64,000 bases of DNA, from the NCBI RefSeq assembly GCF_003387155.1, contig NZ_QUMT01000003.1:894233-958232 (forward strand), written 5' to 3'. This stretch comes from Roseateles depolymerans. GTDB lineage: Bacteria; Pseudomonadota; Gammaproteobacteria; Burkholderiales; Burkholderiaceae_C. The stretch's first letter is position 1. Each line of letters starts with the position of its first letter. Shown one piece after another: positions 24,999-36,575 of the stretch. Under the pieces are notes generated by a model that made no database searches, was not told the DNA's origin, and saw only the letters and a program-made list of their open reading frames with translations. The translations under genes were made by a program, and so were the position numbers.

Positions 24999-25029
24999 AA
25001 AAAACCCCGCGTGCCTGCGCATCGCGGGG
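24999..25029 (-). terminator. Rho-independent terminator of glycine-zipper gene
   Basis: On the minus strand: CCCCGCG, an 11-nt loop, CGCGGGG and TTTTTT. It lies 70 bp after the stop of the gene ending at 25099. Confidence 0.85.
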
Positions 25030-25098
25030 TGGGTGGGGACCACGCACCGTGGCCCCTCGAGGAGCTTTTCGCGAAGGGTCGTCTTGCGACCCTGCGAC

Positions 25099-25740
25099 TT
25101 ACTGGCGCACCAACTGGCCGTTGCTGACGCGCACCACGTCGCCGCTGCGCACGTCCGGCTGATGGCTGTATTCCATCGTGCGCACGGTCTGATCGGCGTT
25201 GCGCATCTTCACCACCCAGACAGTGGAAGTGCGGGTGCGCTTTTCGATTTCGTTACCGGCAAAACCACCGGCCACGGCACCACCCACGGTCGCGACCTTG
25301 CGACCCGTGCCGCCGCCCAGCTGGTTGCCCAGCAGACCGCCGACCACTGCACCGCCGACGGCGCCGATGCCGGTGCCCTTGCCTTCACGGCTTTCCTGAT
25401 GCACCGACAGCACGGTGGCGCATTCCGAGCACAGACGGGACTGTTCCTGGGCCACGGCGTTGTTGTTGCCGTTGCCGGCGTAGCCGCCGTTGTCGCCGGT
25501 GTTGCCGTTGCTGCCGCTGTTGGAGCGTTGCTGCTGATTGCTCTTCGGGGCCACGGTCTCATTGGCGGCCAGCTTGGCGCTCTTGGCTTCCTCGGCGGCA
25601 TTGGCACCGGTGGTCACGGCCGGCGTGTCGGCGGCCTGCGGCGCGGCGGCACGATGGCTGCCGGCCATGTAGGCAGCGGCCACCAGCACTGCGGCACCGG
25701 CAGCGCCGGCGATCATTTTCATGTTGCTACTCATCGCCAT
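25099..25740 (-). CDS. glycine-zipper 2TM domain protein (SlyB/YMGG-like)
   Basis: 213 residues. An N-terminal membrane or signal segment (KMIAGAAGAAVLVAAAYMAG) is followed by a low-complexity Asn/Gly/Gln spacer. The C-terminal half has two glycine-zipper helices with GxxxG spacing (GTGIGAVGGAVVGGLLGNQL, GGAVAGGFAGNEIE), then a short SH3-like tail (VRTMEYSHQPDVRSGDVVRV). Two cysteines (LCSECATV) precede the zipper. Such proteins sit in the cell envelope and help envelope integrity. The Shine-Dalgarno agaggtg precedes ATG 25740; ATG 25734 is a less likely start. Confidence 0.85.
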   Translation of the reverse strand: MAMSSNMKMIAGAAGAAVLVAAAYMAGSHRAAAPQAADTPAVTTGANAAEEAKSAKLAANETVAPKSNQQQRSNSGSNGNTGDNGGYAGNGNNNAVAQEQSRLCSECATVLSVHQESREGKGTGIGAVGGAVVGGLLGNQLGGGTGRKVATVGGAVAGGFAGNEIEKRTRTSTVWVVKMRNADQTVRTMEYSHQPDVRSGDVVRVSNGQLVRQ

Positions 25741-26043
25741 GGTTCACCTCTTATGGTTGTTCCCCAGGAAGCTTGCGCTCCCGTTTTCCGGGTATGAGCG
25801 AAGGATGCCACGCTGTTACAGACCGGGCGGATTCCAGATCGTCGGCTTTGTAATGGCCTGAAACCGGTCTGGGAACCTCCGCCTGAGTCCCCGGCATTTG
25901 GTGTGCCTGCGGGGCGTCTGGCATCTTTCACAAACAGGAAACGCGGCGCCCTCGCCCTCGGAGGACGGCCGTTTCGCCCTGAAACAAAGATTGCATGCTG
26001 GTGCGACTGCCGGGGCCCGCAGAGGACCCCGAGGCCGCGGACC
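25741..26043. other. intergenic region
   Basis: Between the glycine-zipper gene, whose promoter must lie here, and the end of metH2. I see no gene and no clear terminator for metH2. A short inverted repeat, cccg/cggg, lies near 25781-25793. Confidence 0.35.
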
Positions 26044-28827
<2,784 letters not shown>

Positions 28828-28896
28828 TGCAGCCTCGAAGGAGTCAGACAACACCTGGGGCCGCGCAACTCACCGCCACCCCTGGAAAGACATGGG

Positions 28897-28995
28897 TCGG
28901 TGAGCGCCGTTGTTGTGCGGCCACAAGGGGTGCGGGCCGCCCGTCCGAGCCTGGTGGATGCCGCGGGTGGGGCCCCATCGCAACGCTCCTCGGAA
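28897..28995 (-). promoter_or_regulatory. S-adenosylhomocysteine (SAH) riboswitch
   Basis: On the minus strand the leader reads TTCCGAGGAGCGTTGCGA (28995 downward), then CCAGGCTCGGA, then AACGGCGCTCACC (about 28911-28899). These are the conserved blocks of the SAH aptamer: CCGAG pairs with CTCGG (P1/P2 region), and GAGCG of the first block pairs with CGCTC of the last (pseudoknot). SAH binding turns on downstream expression in known examples, which include metH and ahcY leaders of beta-proteobacteria. It begins at the expected transcription start and ends about 70 nt before the metH2 ATG. Confidence 0.88.
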
Positions 28996-29003
28996 CGGCG
29001 TGC

Positions 29004-29009
29004 ATTCTA
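29004..29009 (-). promoter_or_regulatory. -10 box of the metH2 promoter
   Basis: TAGAAT on the minus strand (5 of 6 consensus) is 8-9 nt before the first riboswitch base, so the transcript would start with the aptamer. The -35 is weak (CTGAAA at 15-bp spacing). Confidence 0.55.
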
Positions 29010-29169
29010 CCGGTCTGGGGCCGGTTTCAGGGGGGGATCGGGCTTCCCCGACTTCAGCTGCGGCGTATGCTGGCCGACAACCTCACCATAACGACAACTT
29101 TGGCACGAAGGGGACGCATCCGGGCAGAGGGAGCCCGACGGAGCGTTCCTGGCACGTGCCCTCACCGCC

Positions 29170-30378
29170 GTGGATCTCGTCCAACTTCCTCCCCACAGCC
29201 TGCGGGTGGGGCAGATGCTGTCCTTCTCCTTGCGGGATGCGGCAGGCCATCTGCTGTTCGCCGCCGGCCAAGCGCTGCCTGACACGCCGCAGGTGCGTGA
29301 CTTGATCGCGCGCGGACCGTTCGTGCAGGTGCACGAGACGCGGGAGTATCAGCGCGCACTCGCCCACAAGCTGGACACGATGATGATGCAGGGCGCGCCG
29401 CTGGCCGCCCTGGCCAAGGCCCAGACCGATTTCCATGCCGACTTGCGGCCGGAGCGCCCGGCCCGTGCGGCGCCGCTGAGCGAGACGGCCGCCTGGAGCG
29501 ACATCCAGTCCCAGACCCAGCAGTTGCTGCGGGACCCGGAGCGGCCGGACTTCCTGGTGCGCCTGTCTCAATTGCTGGACCGGGTGCTGGCGCGGATGCA
29601 TCCGCAGGCCGACCCGTCCCTGGCCCTGCTGATCCATGACGCCGGGCAGGAGCCGATGGACTACAGCGCCCGTCATGCGCTGCTCACCGTGGTGATGGCC
29701 GAGATGACCGCGCGTCAGCTGGGCTGGGGCGAGGCGCGGCGCCGGGTGCTGTCCCTGGCGGCGTTGACGATGAACCTGAGCATCAGCCGCGACCAGGACC
29801 AGTGGGCCCTGCGCACCGGCGCGCTGGCCGCCAGCGAGCGTCAGTCCCTGGACGGTCACGGCGACCGCTCGGCCGACCTGCTGCTGGCCATGGGTGTGGA
29901 CGACGACGCGTGGTTGACCGCCGTGCGGCTGCATCACGACGCGGGTCCCGGTCCGCTGGCCGGCCGCTCCGATGGAGAGCTGATGGCCCGGCTGCTGCGC
30001 CGCATCGATGTCTACGGCGCTCGCATCAGCCCGCGCCGCGGACGTCGGCCGCTGTCAGCGGCGCAGGCGGCGCGGGCGGTCTACCTGGACGAAAAACAGG
30101 CCCCGGACGAAGCTGGGGCCGCGCTGATCAAGGCCATCGGGCTGTTCCCGCCGGGCTCGCTGGTGCGTCTGGCCAGCGGGGAAGAAGCGATGGTGCTCAA
30201 GCGCGGCCATGCGGCCAATGAGCCGGCGGTAGCCGCGCTGGTGGGGCGCAGCGGCACGCCGCTGACCTCGCCGGTCATCCGCGACACGCGGGTGCCCGCC
30301 CATGCCATCACCGCCAGCCTGGCCCCGCATGAAGTGCGGTTGCGCGTGCACATGGACGCGCTGATGAAGCTCTACTGA
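29170..30378 (+). CDS. degenerate HD-GYP-type domain protein
   Basis: 402 residues beginning at a GTG (29170); no upstream ATG fits. The N-terminal region (LPPHSLRVGQMLSFSLRDAA..LLFAAGQALPD) matches the DUF3391-like domain that often precedes HD-GYP. The HD-GYP-like part has H169 (ARHALLTVVMAEM) but M201-N202 (AALTMNLSI) where the HD doublet belongs, and H255-H256-D257 (VRLHHDAGPGPL) where HHE..GYP would be. Key metal ligands are lost, so c-di-GMP hydrolysis is unlikely; a sensing or scaffold role is plausible. It lies between the two halves of metH on the opposite strand. Confidence 0.8.
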   Translation: MDLVQLPPHSLRVGQMLSFSLRDAAGHLLFAAGQALPDTPQVRDLIARGPFVQVHETREYQRALAHKLDTMMMQGAPLAALAKAQTDFHADLRPERPARAAPLSETAAWSDIQSQTQQLLRDPERPDFLVRLSQLLDRVLARMHPQADPSLALLIHDAGQEPMDYSARHALLTVVMAEMTARQLGWGEARRRVLSLAALTMNLSISRDQDQWALRTGALAASERQSLDGHGDRSADLLLAMGVDDDAWLTAVRLHHDAGPGPLAGRSDGELMARLLRRIDVYGARISPRRGRRPLSAAQAARAVYLDEKQAPDEAGAALIKAIGLFPPGSLVRLASGEEAMVLKRGHAANEPAVAALVGRSGTPLTSPVIRDTRVPAHAITASLAPHEVRLRVHMDALMKLY

Positions 30379-30408
30379 GGCAGCGCGGCGAACCTTCGAC
30401 CTTCGGCG

Positions 30409-31470
30409 TTAGAGCGTTTCGGCCACCAGGCCCGAGAACATCTTGCTGCCCCAGGGACGCGGCCGATAAGCCGAGACCTTCTGCGCGATGGCACGGATAT
30501 GGTCCGGCGTGGTGCCGCAGCAGCCGCCCGCGATATTCAGGAAGCCCGCACTGGCGAATTCCCCCACCAGTCGGCCGGTCACGTCCGGCGTTTCGTCAAA
30601 GCCGGTGTCGCTCATCGGGTTGGGCAGACCGGCATTGGGGTAGCAGGAGATGGCCGTGTCGTCCGCCGCCTTGGACAGCTCTTCGATGTAGGGCCGCATC
30701 AGCGCGGCGCCCAGGGCGCAGTTCAGCCCGATGGCCAGCGGCCGGGCGTGACGCACGGAGTGCCAGAAAGCGGTCACCGTCTGGCCGGACAGGATGCGGC
30801 CGGAGGCATCGGTCACCGTGCCGGAAATAATGACCGGCAGCCGCTCGCCGGTGTCTTCCATCAACTCATCCAGCGCAAAGATGGCGGCCTTGGCATTGAG
30901 CGTGTCGAAGATGGTCTCGACCAGGAACAGGTCCACCCCGCCCTCCAGCAGGCCCTTGGCCTGCTCGTAGTAGGCGGCGCGCAGGGTGTCGAAGTCGATA
31001 TTGCGCGCGCCGGGGTCGTTGACGTCCGGGCTGATGGAGGCCGTGCGCGGCGTCGGGCCCAGGGCGCCAGCGGCAAAACGGGGTTTCTCGGGCGTACTGA
31101 AGGCGTCGCAGGCCTCACGGGCCAGGCGGGCGGCCGCCACGTTCATCTCGTAGGCCAGATGCTCCAGGCCGTAATCTTCCTGCGCCACCGAGGTGGTGCC
31201 GAAGGTGTTGGTCTCGATGATGTCCGCGCCGGCGTCCAGGTACTGGCGGTGGATCTCCGAGATGACCTCCGGCTTGGTCAGCACCAGCAGGTCGTTGTTG
31301 CCCTTGAGGTCCTTGGGATGGTCCGCTAGCCGGCTGCCGCGAAAGTCCGCCTCGGTCAGCTTGTAGCGCTGGATCATCGTGCCCATGGCGCCGTCCAGCA
31401 CCGCAATGCGCTGTTGCAGGATGGCGGGCAGGGCCGCGCCGCGGGTGTAGCGAACGGTGGAGGCAGTCAT
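30409..31470 (-). CDS. metH: methionine synthase, homocysteine-binding module (split MetH part 1)
   Basis: 353 residues, homocysteine S-methyltransferase barrel only. Motifs: [43 protein letters not shown], and the zinc ligands Cys in GLNCALGA and the CC pair in [11 protein letters not shown]. It activates homocysteine thiol for methylation by the MetH2 cobalamin domain in trans. ATG 31470 ([11 protein letters not shown]) is close behind a good -10 box. It is convergent with the HD-GYP-like gene and has no riboswitch of its own. Confidence 0.96.
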   Translation of the reverse strand: MTASTVRYTRGAALPAILQQRIAVLDGAMGTMIQRYKLTEADFRGSRLADHPKDLKGNNDLLVLTKPEVISEIHRQYLDAGADIIETNTFGTTSVAQEDYGLEHLAYEMNVAAARLAREACDAFSTPEKPRFAAGALGPTPRTASISPDVNDPGARNIDFDTLRAAYYEQAKGLLEGGVDLFLVETIFDTLNAKAAIFALDELMEDTGERLPVIISGTVTDASGRILSGQTVTAFWHSVRHARPLAIGLNCALGAALMRPYIEELSKAADDTAISCYPNAGLPNPMSDTGFDETPDVTGRLVGEFASAGFLNIAGGCCGTTPDHIRAIAQKVSAYRPRPWGSKMFSGLVAETL

Positions 31471-31476
31471 GCCGCT

Positions 31477-31482
31477 ATTGTA
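31477..31482 (-). promoter_or_regulatory. -10 box directly before metH1 start
   Basis: TACAAT on the minus strand ends 6 nt before the A of the metH1 ATG (31470). A start 7 nt downstream would make the transcript leaderless or nearly so. No -35 match at 17 bp. Confidence 0.45.
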
Positions 31483-31592
31483 GGAAGCCTGTCCAGCCCC
31501 CGGTGGCATCAGGGCCGAGGCGCGCCGGCCCCAGCCTTCGCCAGGGTCGGCGGGAGCCTTCGCGCAGCAACAGCGCTGGTGGCGGCTGCGGC

Positions 31593-32297
31593 TTAGCCGA
31601 AGACCTTGCGCAGCAGGGCGCTGCCCGTCCCGATCGGGTCCTTGCGGATCTTCTTCTCTTCCTCGCCGATCATGTAGTAGAGGCCATCCAGCGCCTTGTC
31701 GGTGACATAGGACTGGAGATTGGCATCCTCGCGGCGGACCAGACCGAAGTTCGCCGCCTTGCCGGCCACGGCGTTGTATTTGTCGGCCAGCGACTGGCGC
31801 TCGGTGGCCTTGGTGACGATCGGCAGGAAGCGGCCCGTCAGCGGCTCCCGCGTCTTGTCCTCGAAGAAGCGGGTGACGGCGTTGTCGCCGCCCCGCACGA
31901 TGCGCACCGCGTCCTCCACCGAGATGTTGCGCACCGTGCTGACCAGCAGTTGTCGCGCCTCGGGCATGGCCTGCTCGGCGGCACGGTTCATGGCGGTCAC
32001 CAGATCGTCCAGCCGCTTGCCCTGGCCGGTGGTGCGCAGCAGCCGGGCGGCGTCGCGCAGGCTGCCGGGCAGGTCGATCCTCACCTGCGGATTGCCCAGG
32101 AAACCGTCGGTGCGGCCCAGATTGCTCAGGGCGGACTGGGCCCCGCGCTCCAGGGCCTCGCGCACGCCGGAGGCGGCATCCCCTTCGCTGAGGTTGAAGG
32201 CCAGCGCCTCTTCCGGGGTCAGCGCGGTCAGGGTGGACAGCGCGGTCAGGCTGGTCAGGCTGGCGCCGAGCCAGCCACAGAGGTCACGTCGTTGCAT
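31593..32297 (-). CDS. DUF4197 family exported protein
   Basis: 234 residues. An N-terminal signal-like region ([20 protein letters not shown]) precedes the DUF4197 body: [70 protein letters not shown] and [20 protein letters not shown]. The family is periplasmic and uncharacterised. The ATG overlaps the TGA of the FAH-family gene by one base (TGATG), with ggag upstream, so the two are translationally coupled. Confidence 0.92.
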   Translation of the reverse strand: MQRRDLCGWLGASLTSLTALSTLTALTPEEALAFNLSEGDAASGVREALERGAQSALSNLGRTDGFLGNPQVRIDLPGSLRDAARLLRTTGQGKRLDDLVTAMNRAAEQAMPEARQLLVSTVRNISVEDAVRIVRGGDNAVTRFFEDKTREPLTGRFLPIVTKATERQSLADKYNAVAGKAANFGLVRREDANLQSYVTDKALDGLYYMIGEEEKKIRKDPIGTGSALLRKVFG

Positions 32298-33529
32298 CAC
32301 TGGTCTCCTTCAGGGGCTGGCGGCTTGCCAGCCTTGCGGCGTGGGGGTCGCGCCGCGGCTTTGGGGGCGGGGCCGGGGGCAGTCGGGTCAACGGCCACGG
32401 CATCGCTTTGGTTTACGCCGCGATCGTCGGCTTGCGGGTCGGTGACGTCCGAGGCATCGGCGCCGGGGTCGCTCGTCTCGCCTTCGCTGGTCTCGCCTTC
32501 GTGGGGCTCGCGTTCGGTGGCGTTGCGCTCGTCGGCTTCGCTTGCATCGCGTGCATCGCGTGCATCATCCAGGACGTTGGACGCATCGCCGGCGTCGGCG
32601 GCGTCCGCCCCTTCGTCCTGTGTAGCCGTGCTTTCGGCCAAATCCATGTCGATCGCGCCGAAGGGGCTGCCCCCTTCCGCCATCTTGAAATCGATGCGCA
32701 GGCTGTCGCCGTCCTTGAGGGTCATCGGCGCTGCGCCGGCCGGCATGCCCGCGCCCACCAGCGTGCCCGCTCGCAGCGGACGGCGCCGCGCGGCTTCCGC
32801 GATCAGGTCGCCGAAACTCCACGCCATGCCTTCCTTGGTCTCCAGCAGCGGCTGCTTGCGGCCGTTGCGGTGCATCTGGATCTGCAGGGCCGCCCGCCCA
32901 AGGTACCAGGCGCCGGGGAGTTCTTCCGGCGTGATGGCCACCGGCGCGCATTGCAGGGCCGGACGGCTGTGCAGCGCCGGCCAGCCTTGGGCCAGTTCTT
33001 CCTGCTGCACCGGCCGCAGCACCCAGGCATTGACCGCCATCAGCAGACGCACCGCATCCAGGGCCTGCGACGGCACTGCATCGGCTGGCAGGTCCCCCAG
33101 CACCACCGCCAGTTGCGGCTCCGGCTCCAGGCCCGGGACGCCGCGCAGCAGCGGTGTGTCGTTCGGACCCAGCAGGGTTTCAGCGCCGCCCATGCGGATC
33201 AGCGGGCCGCTCAGCCGTTCCGGCACCGGGACGCCGCGCTCGCGCAGTTCCGCCCCATGCGCCGGATACGCCTCCCCCGCCAGCCAGGCCGCCGGGCGCG
33301 GCAAGGGCGCCAGGCACTGCCGGGGGTCGAAGCTGAAGGCATGGCGGGCACGCCCCTGGTTCAGCGACTGGGACAGCGACTCCAGTTGCGGGGCCATGAA
33401 GTTCCAGTCGTCCAGCACCTGCTGCAGCCGGGTGGCGATGCCGGTGGCGAAGCAGGCCTGGCTCAGGTCGCGTGAGACGACCACCAGCTGGCCATCACGC
33501 GACCCATCACGGTAGGTGGCAAGTTTCAT
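32297..33529 (-). CDS. fumarylacetoacetate hydrolase family protein with acidic tail
   Basis: 410 residues. Residues 1-320 are FAH-like: MKLATYRDGSRDGQLVVVSR at the start and a catalytic-domain pattern including RPALQCAPVAI, ETKEGMAWSFGDLIAEAA and GTLVGAGMP. Members hydrolyse C-C bonds of diketo or acylpyruvate compounds. The remaining roughly 90 residues are a low-complexity Asp/Glu/Ala/Ser tail ending in a basic patch (PKAAARPPRRKAGKP), with short repeats (DARDARDAS, EGETSEGETS). The tail is unusual for the family. ATG 33529 lacks a clear Shine-Dalgarno. The DUF4197 gene is coupled downstream. Confidence 0.85.
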   Translation of the reverse strand: MKLATYRDGSRDGQLVVVSRDLSQACFATGIATRLQQVLDDWNFMAPQLESLSQSLNQGRARHAFSFDPRQCLAPLPRPAAWLAGEAYPAHGAELRERGVPVPERLSGPLIRMGGAETLLGPNDTPLLRGVPGLEPEPQLAVVLGDLPADAVPSQALDAVRLLMAVNAWVLRPVQQEELAQGWPALHSRPALQCAPVAITPEELPGAWYLGRAALQIQMHRNGRKQPLLETKEGMAWSFGDLIAEAARRRPLRAGTLVGAGMPAGAAPMTLKDGDSLRIDFKMAEGGSPFGAIDMDLAESTATQDEGADAADAGDASNVLDDARDARDASEADERNATEREPHEGETSEGETSDPGADASDVTDPQADDRGVNQSDAVAVDPTAPGPAPKAAARPPRRKAGKPPAPEGDQ

Positions 33530-33824
33530 GGGGGGGCGGAAACAGGGAAAAAAGGTTGTGCAATCGCAATCGACCGGGGGATTGTCACCCGGGCGCAGCG
33601 GTTGGCACGGGGGCGGGCGCTCCGATTGCTGGGAACCAGACAGCGGCGGCGGCGCACTGCCCCGCCTCAAGCGTGAACTATCCCGCTTGGATGTGCGGTT
33701 AGCGCCACACGGGGCTGAAACGGGCAGGACAAGTTCTGCGACCATGGGTCATGGCCGGGTTGAGGGTGTCGGGGTCTTGAAAACCGGCGTACCGGGCCAT
33801 AACTCCTACAACGAAGGAGTACTT

Positions 33825-34112
33825 ATGCACATGCTCTACGACTCACCCAGCTACATCGTGGTCCAGTTCGATGTACCGGTCTCGCTGTCGCTGAGTGACC
33901 CGCCTCATCCCGATCATCCGCCGCTGCAGCGCGACGGTTTCGAGATCGTGGACAAGTTCAGCCGCAAGGAAATCTTCATCGAAGGGGCCCTGGCGCAGCA
34001 GTTCCAGGAAGGGGTCGAAGCCCTCATCGAGCAAGGTCCGGATGTGGACGACCTGGATGCCTTCATCGCCCAATATGCCAACATGGGGCAGCAGCCGGTG
34101 GTGATGCACTGA
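33825..34112 (+). CDS. DUF3567 family protein
   Basis: 95 residues: MHMLYDSPSYIVVQFD at the start, then GFEIVDKFSRKEIFIEGALA and DDLDAFIAQYANMGQQPVV. This matches DUF3567, a family restricted largely to beta-proteobacteria, usually 80-100 residues. A strong Shine-Dalgarno gaaggag precedes the ATG. Function is unknown. It is monocistronic and precedes the AAA+ gene. Confidence 0.92.
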   Translation: MHMLYDSPSYIVVQFDVPVSLSLSDPPHPDHPPLQRDGFEIVDKFSRKEIFIEGALAQQFQEGVEALIEQGPDVDDLDAFIAQYANMGQQPVVMH

Positions 34113-34235
34113 CGCGCCCTGCCCCTCCTGCGCGGGGCTTGCCCCGGGCCGGCGGCTGGGTCAATATCCAGCAGCGCCCGGGGACGTATCGCAGGGCAGC
34201 CGAAAAGGCAATTGAAAGGGCAGTGAATTAAGCCT

Positions 34236-36545
34236 ATGGCGAAGCGCGCGTACTCACCGCTGTTCTCTCCGGGCTTTCACAGCAGCCCGGTCCTGGACCG
34301 CATGTGCTCGCACTTCGTGCTCACGCTCACCGTCCGCCATGCCGGCCGGTTCAACGTCCGTCGAGACCTCTCCGGCCTGCTCTCCCTCACCGCCCGTCAC
34401 CTCGTCTGGCCGCCGCCCGTGCTGGGCCGACTGCGGACCTATCTGGCACGACGCTGCCAGGGTCATGCGATGTGGGCCGGGCACGAGGCGCTGTCGGACG
34501 CCGCCTTCCTCACGCGCCATGGCCTCTGGCGCGGGCCCTTTGCCGAAGGCACGGTGTTCTTCTATCTCGATGAATTCATCAAGGACGCCCCCAAGGACCT
34601 GCTGACGCTGCTGGCCTGCACCTGCGACACGCTGGAACAACAGCTGCGCAGCGAATCGACGCTGGTGCAGCGGAACATCGAGGCGCTGGGGCAGCTGCTG
34701 CAGCTCAATGCGGCCGAACGGGCCTTGCTGCTCTACGGCACGCTGGCCCGTTATCAGCGGGAACTGCGGGGCGCGCTGGTGGAGTTCAAGGTCAACACCG
34801 CCCAGGAAGCCTTTGCCGCGCTGGCCGATGTGGCCGGCGTCGATCCGCGGGAGGTGGCCGAAGCGCTGCGCACCGGCTCGCGGCTGGAGCGGGTGGGCAT
34901 GGTGGAGAACCTGATCGCCGAGCACAACATCACCGACCTGTCCGACTTGATGAAGGTCAGCGACCAGTTGCCGCCGGTGCTCATGCGTGAATACCGCGAC
35001 CCTCAGGACCTGATGGCGGTCTTCACGAGGCCGGTCAGCGAGAGCCTGCTGCACCGGCAGGACTTCGAGTTCATGGCCGAGGAACTGGACGTGCTGTCCA
35101 CCCTCCTGCGCAATGCGGTGCAGCAGCGGCAGGCGGGGGTGAACATCCTGCTCTACGGCCCGCCGGGCACCGGCAAGACCGAGCTGGCCAAGGTGGCGGC
35201 GCGGGAAGCGGGCCTGAGCCTGTATGAGGTGGAATATGCCGACCGCGACGGCAATGCCCTGGGCGGCCGGGACCGTTACCGATCGCTGCAGATCAGCCAG
35301 GTCTTCCTCAAGAGCAGCGGCGACGTGGCGCTGCTGTTCGATGAAGTGGAAGACGTGTTTCCGCACCTGAGCGGCGACACCGCCCACCTGATGGCCCGGC
35401 TCGATGCCGCCCTCGACCTGCCCCCGCCAATGGCGGTAAACGGCAAGGCGTGGGTCAACCAGATCCTGGAACACAACCCGGTGCCGGTGGTGTGGATCAC
35501 CAACCGCATCGAGCATATCGACCCGGCCTTCCGGCGGCGCTTCCAGTACCACCTGGAGCTCAAGAGCCCACCGCCCGGCGCCCGCCTGGGCCTGGTGCGC
35601 AAGGCATTGGCCGAGCTGCCCGTGCCGGAGGGTTTTGCCGAACGGCTGTCGGAGCGCAATGGCCTGACGCCGGCGCAGGTCCGCACGGCGGTGCGGTTTG
35701 CGCGGCTGGCGGGCTGCGGGAGCTCCGCCACCCACAACGAGGCCCTGATCCAGCGCCAGCTGGCCCATGCGGACAAAGCGCTGGGCCACGGAGACCTGCA
35801 GCCGCTGCAGCGCCCCCGGCCTGCCCATTACGGGCTGGAGCTGATCCACTACGAAGCCCGCTTCGAACTGCCTCAGCTGGTGGAAGCGCTGCGGCGTCGC
35901 GGCATGGGCAGCCTGTGTTTTTTTGGTCCCCCGGGCAGTGGCAAGACGGCCCTGGCCGAGCACATGGCCGATGCGCTGCAGCGTCCGCTGATGGTGCGTC
36001 TGGCCAGCGACCTGATGAGCAAATATGTGGGCGAGACCGAGCAGAACATGGCCCGCATGTTTGAAGCCGCCACGCAGGACCAGGCGGTGCTGCTGCTGGA
36101 CGAGGCCGACAGCTTCCTGCGCAGCCGCCGGCGAGCCGAGCGCCATTACGAAGTCAGTGAGGTCAACGAGATGCTGGCCGGCATGGAGCGTTTCGCCGGC
36201 ATCTTCATCTGCACCACCAATGCCTTCGACGATCTGGATGAAGCAGCCCTGCGCCGCTTCAGCTTCAAGATCCGCTTCCTGCCGATGCGGCCCGAGCAGC
36301 GCCTGCGCCTGTTCGAGCTGGAGGTGGGGCAGCGTGCAAGGCCTCAGGATGCCGAGCGGCTGTCCGCCATGGACCAGTTGACCCTGGGCGACTTCGCCGC
36401 CGTGCGGCAGCAGGCCGAGATCCTCGGCACCCCGCTGCAGCCGGACGAGTTCCTCCAGCTGCTGGAGGCGGAGCACCGGGTCAAGCCCGAGGTGCGGCAG
36501 CGACGTGCAGTGGGATTCCGGCCGCCGGCAGGCACCGGATCCTGA
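34236..36545 (+). CDS. tandem AAA+ ATPase
   Basis: 769 residues with two AAA modules. Module 1 has Walker A GPPGTGKTELAK (about 308-315), Walker B LLFDEVEDVF and Arg finger RRRF. Module 2 has Walker A GPPGSGKTALAE (about 564), Walker B LLLDEADSFL, sensor 1 CTTNAFDDL and Arg ALRRFSF. The N-terminal 280 residues are helical and lack a recognised domain. The double-ring layout recalls CDC48/p97, but the modules are closest to stand-alone AAA proteins found in proteobacteria; the partner is unknown. The start at 34236 follows a gaaagggcag tract. No operon partner is evident; the TraB gene follows 30 bp later. Confidence 0.85.
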   Translation: MAKRAYSPLFSPGFHSSPVLDRMCSHFVLTLTVRHAGRFNVRRDLSGLLSLTARHLVWPPPVLGRLRTYLARRCQGHAMWAGHEALSDAAFLTRHGLWRGPFAEGTVFFYLDEFIKDAPKDLLTLLACTCDTLEQQLRSESTLVQRNIEALGQLLQLNAAERALLLYGTLARYQRELRGALVEFKVNTAQEAFAALADVAGVDPREVAEALRTGSRLERVGMVENLIAEHNITDLSDLMKVSDQLPPVLMREYRDPQDLMAVFTRPVSESLLHRQDFEFMAEELDVLSTLLRNAVQQRQAGVNILLYGPPGTGKTELAKVAAREAGLSLYEVEYADRDGNALGGRDRYRSLQISQVFLKSSGDVALLFDEVEDVFPHLSGDTAHLMARLDAALDLPPPMAVNGKAWVNQILEHNPVPVVWITNRIEHIDPAFRRRFQYHLELKSPPPGARLGLVRKALAELPVPEGFAERLSERNGLTPAQVRTAVRFARLAGCGSSATHNEALIQRQLAHADKALGHGDLQPLQRPRPAHYGLELIHYEARFELPQLVEALRRRGMGSLCFFGPPGSGKTALAEHMADALQRPLMVRLASDLMSKYVGETEQNMARMFEAATQDQAVLLLDEADSFLRSRRRAERHYEVSEVNEMLAGMERFAGIFICTTNAFDDLDEAALRRFSFKIRFLPMRPEQRLRLFELEVGQRARPQDAERLSAMDQLTLGDFAAVRQQAEILGTPLQPDEFLQLLEAEHRVKPEVRQRRAVGFRPPAGTGS

Positions 36546-36575
36546 CGCGCCGCGAACTGTGGCATCGTCGCGCCC

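Noticed and set aside
28855-29170. Cobalamin riboswitch upstream of metH2
   Set aside because: The B12 box is absent; the conserved blocks are those of the SAH aptamer.
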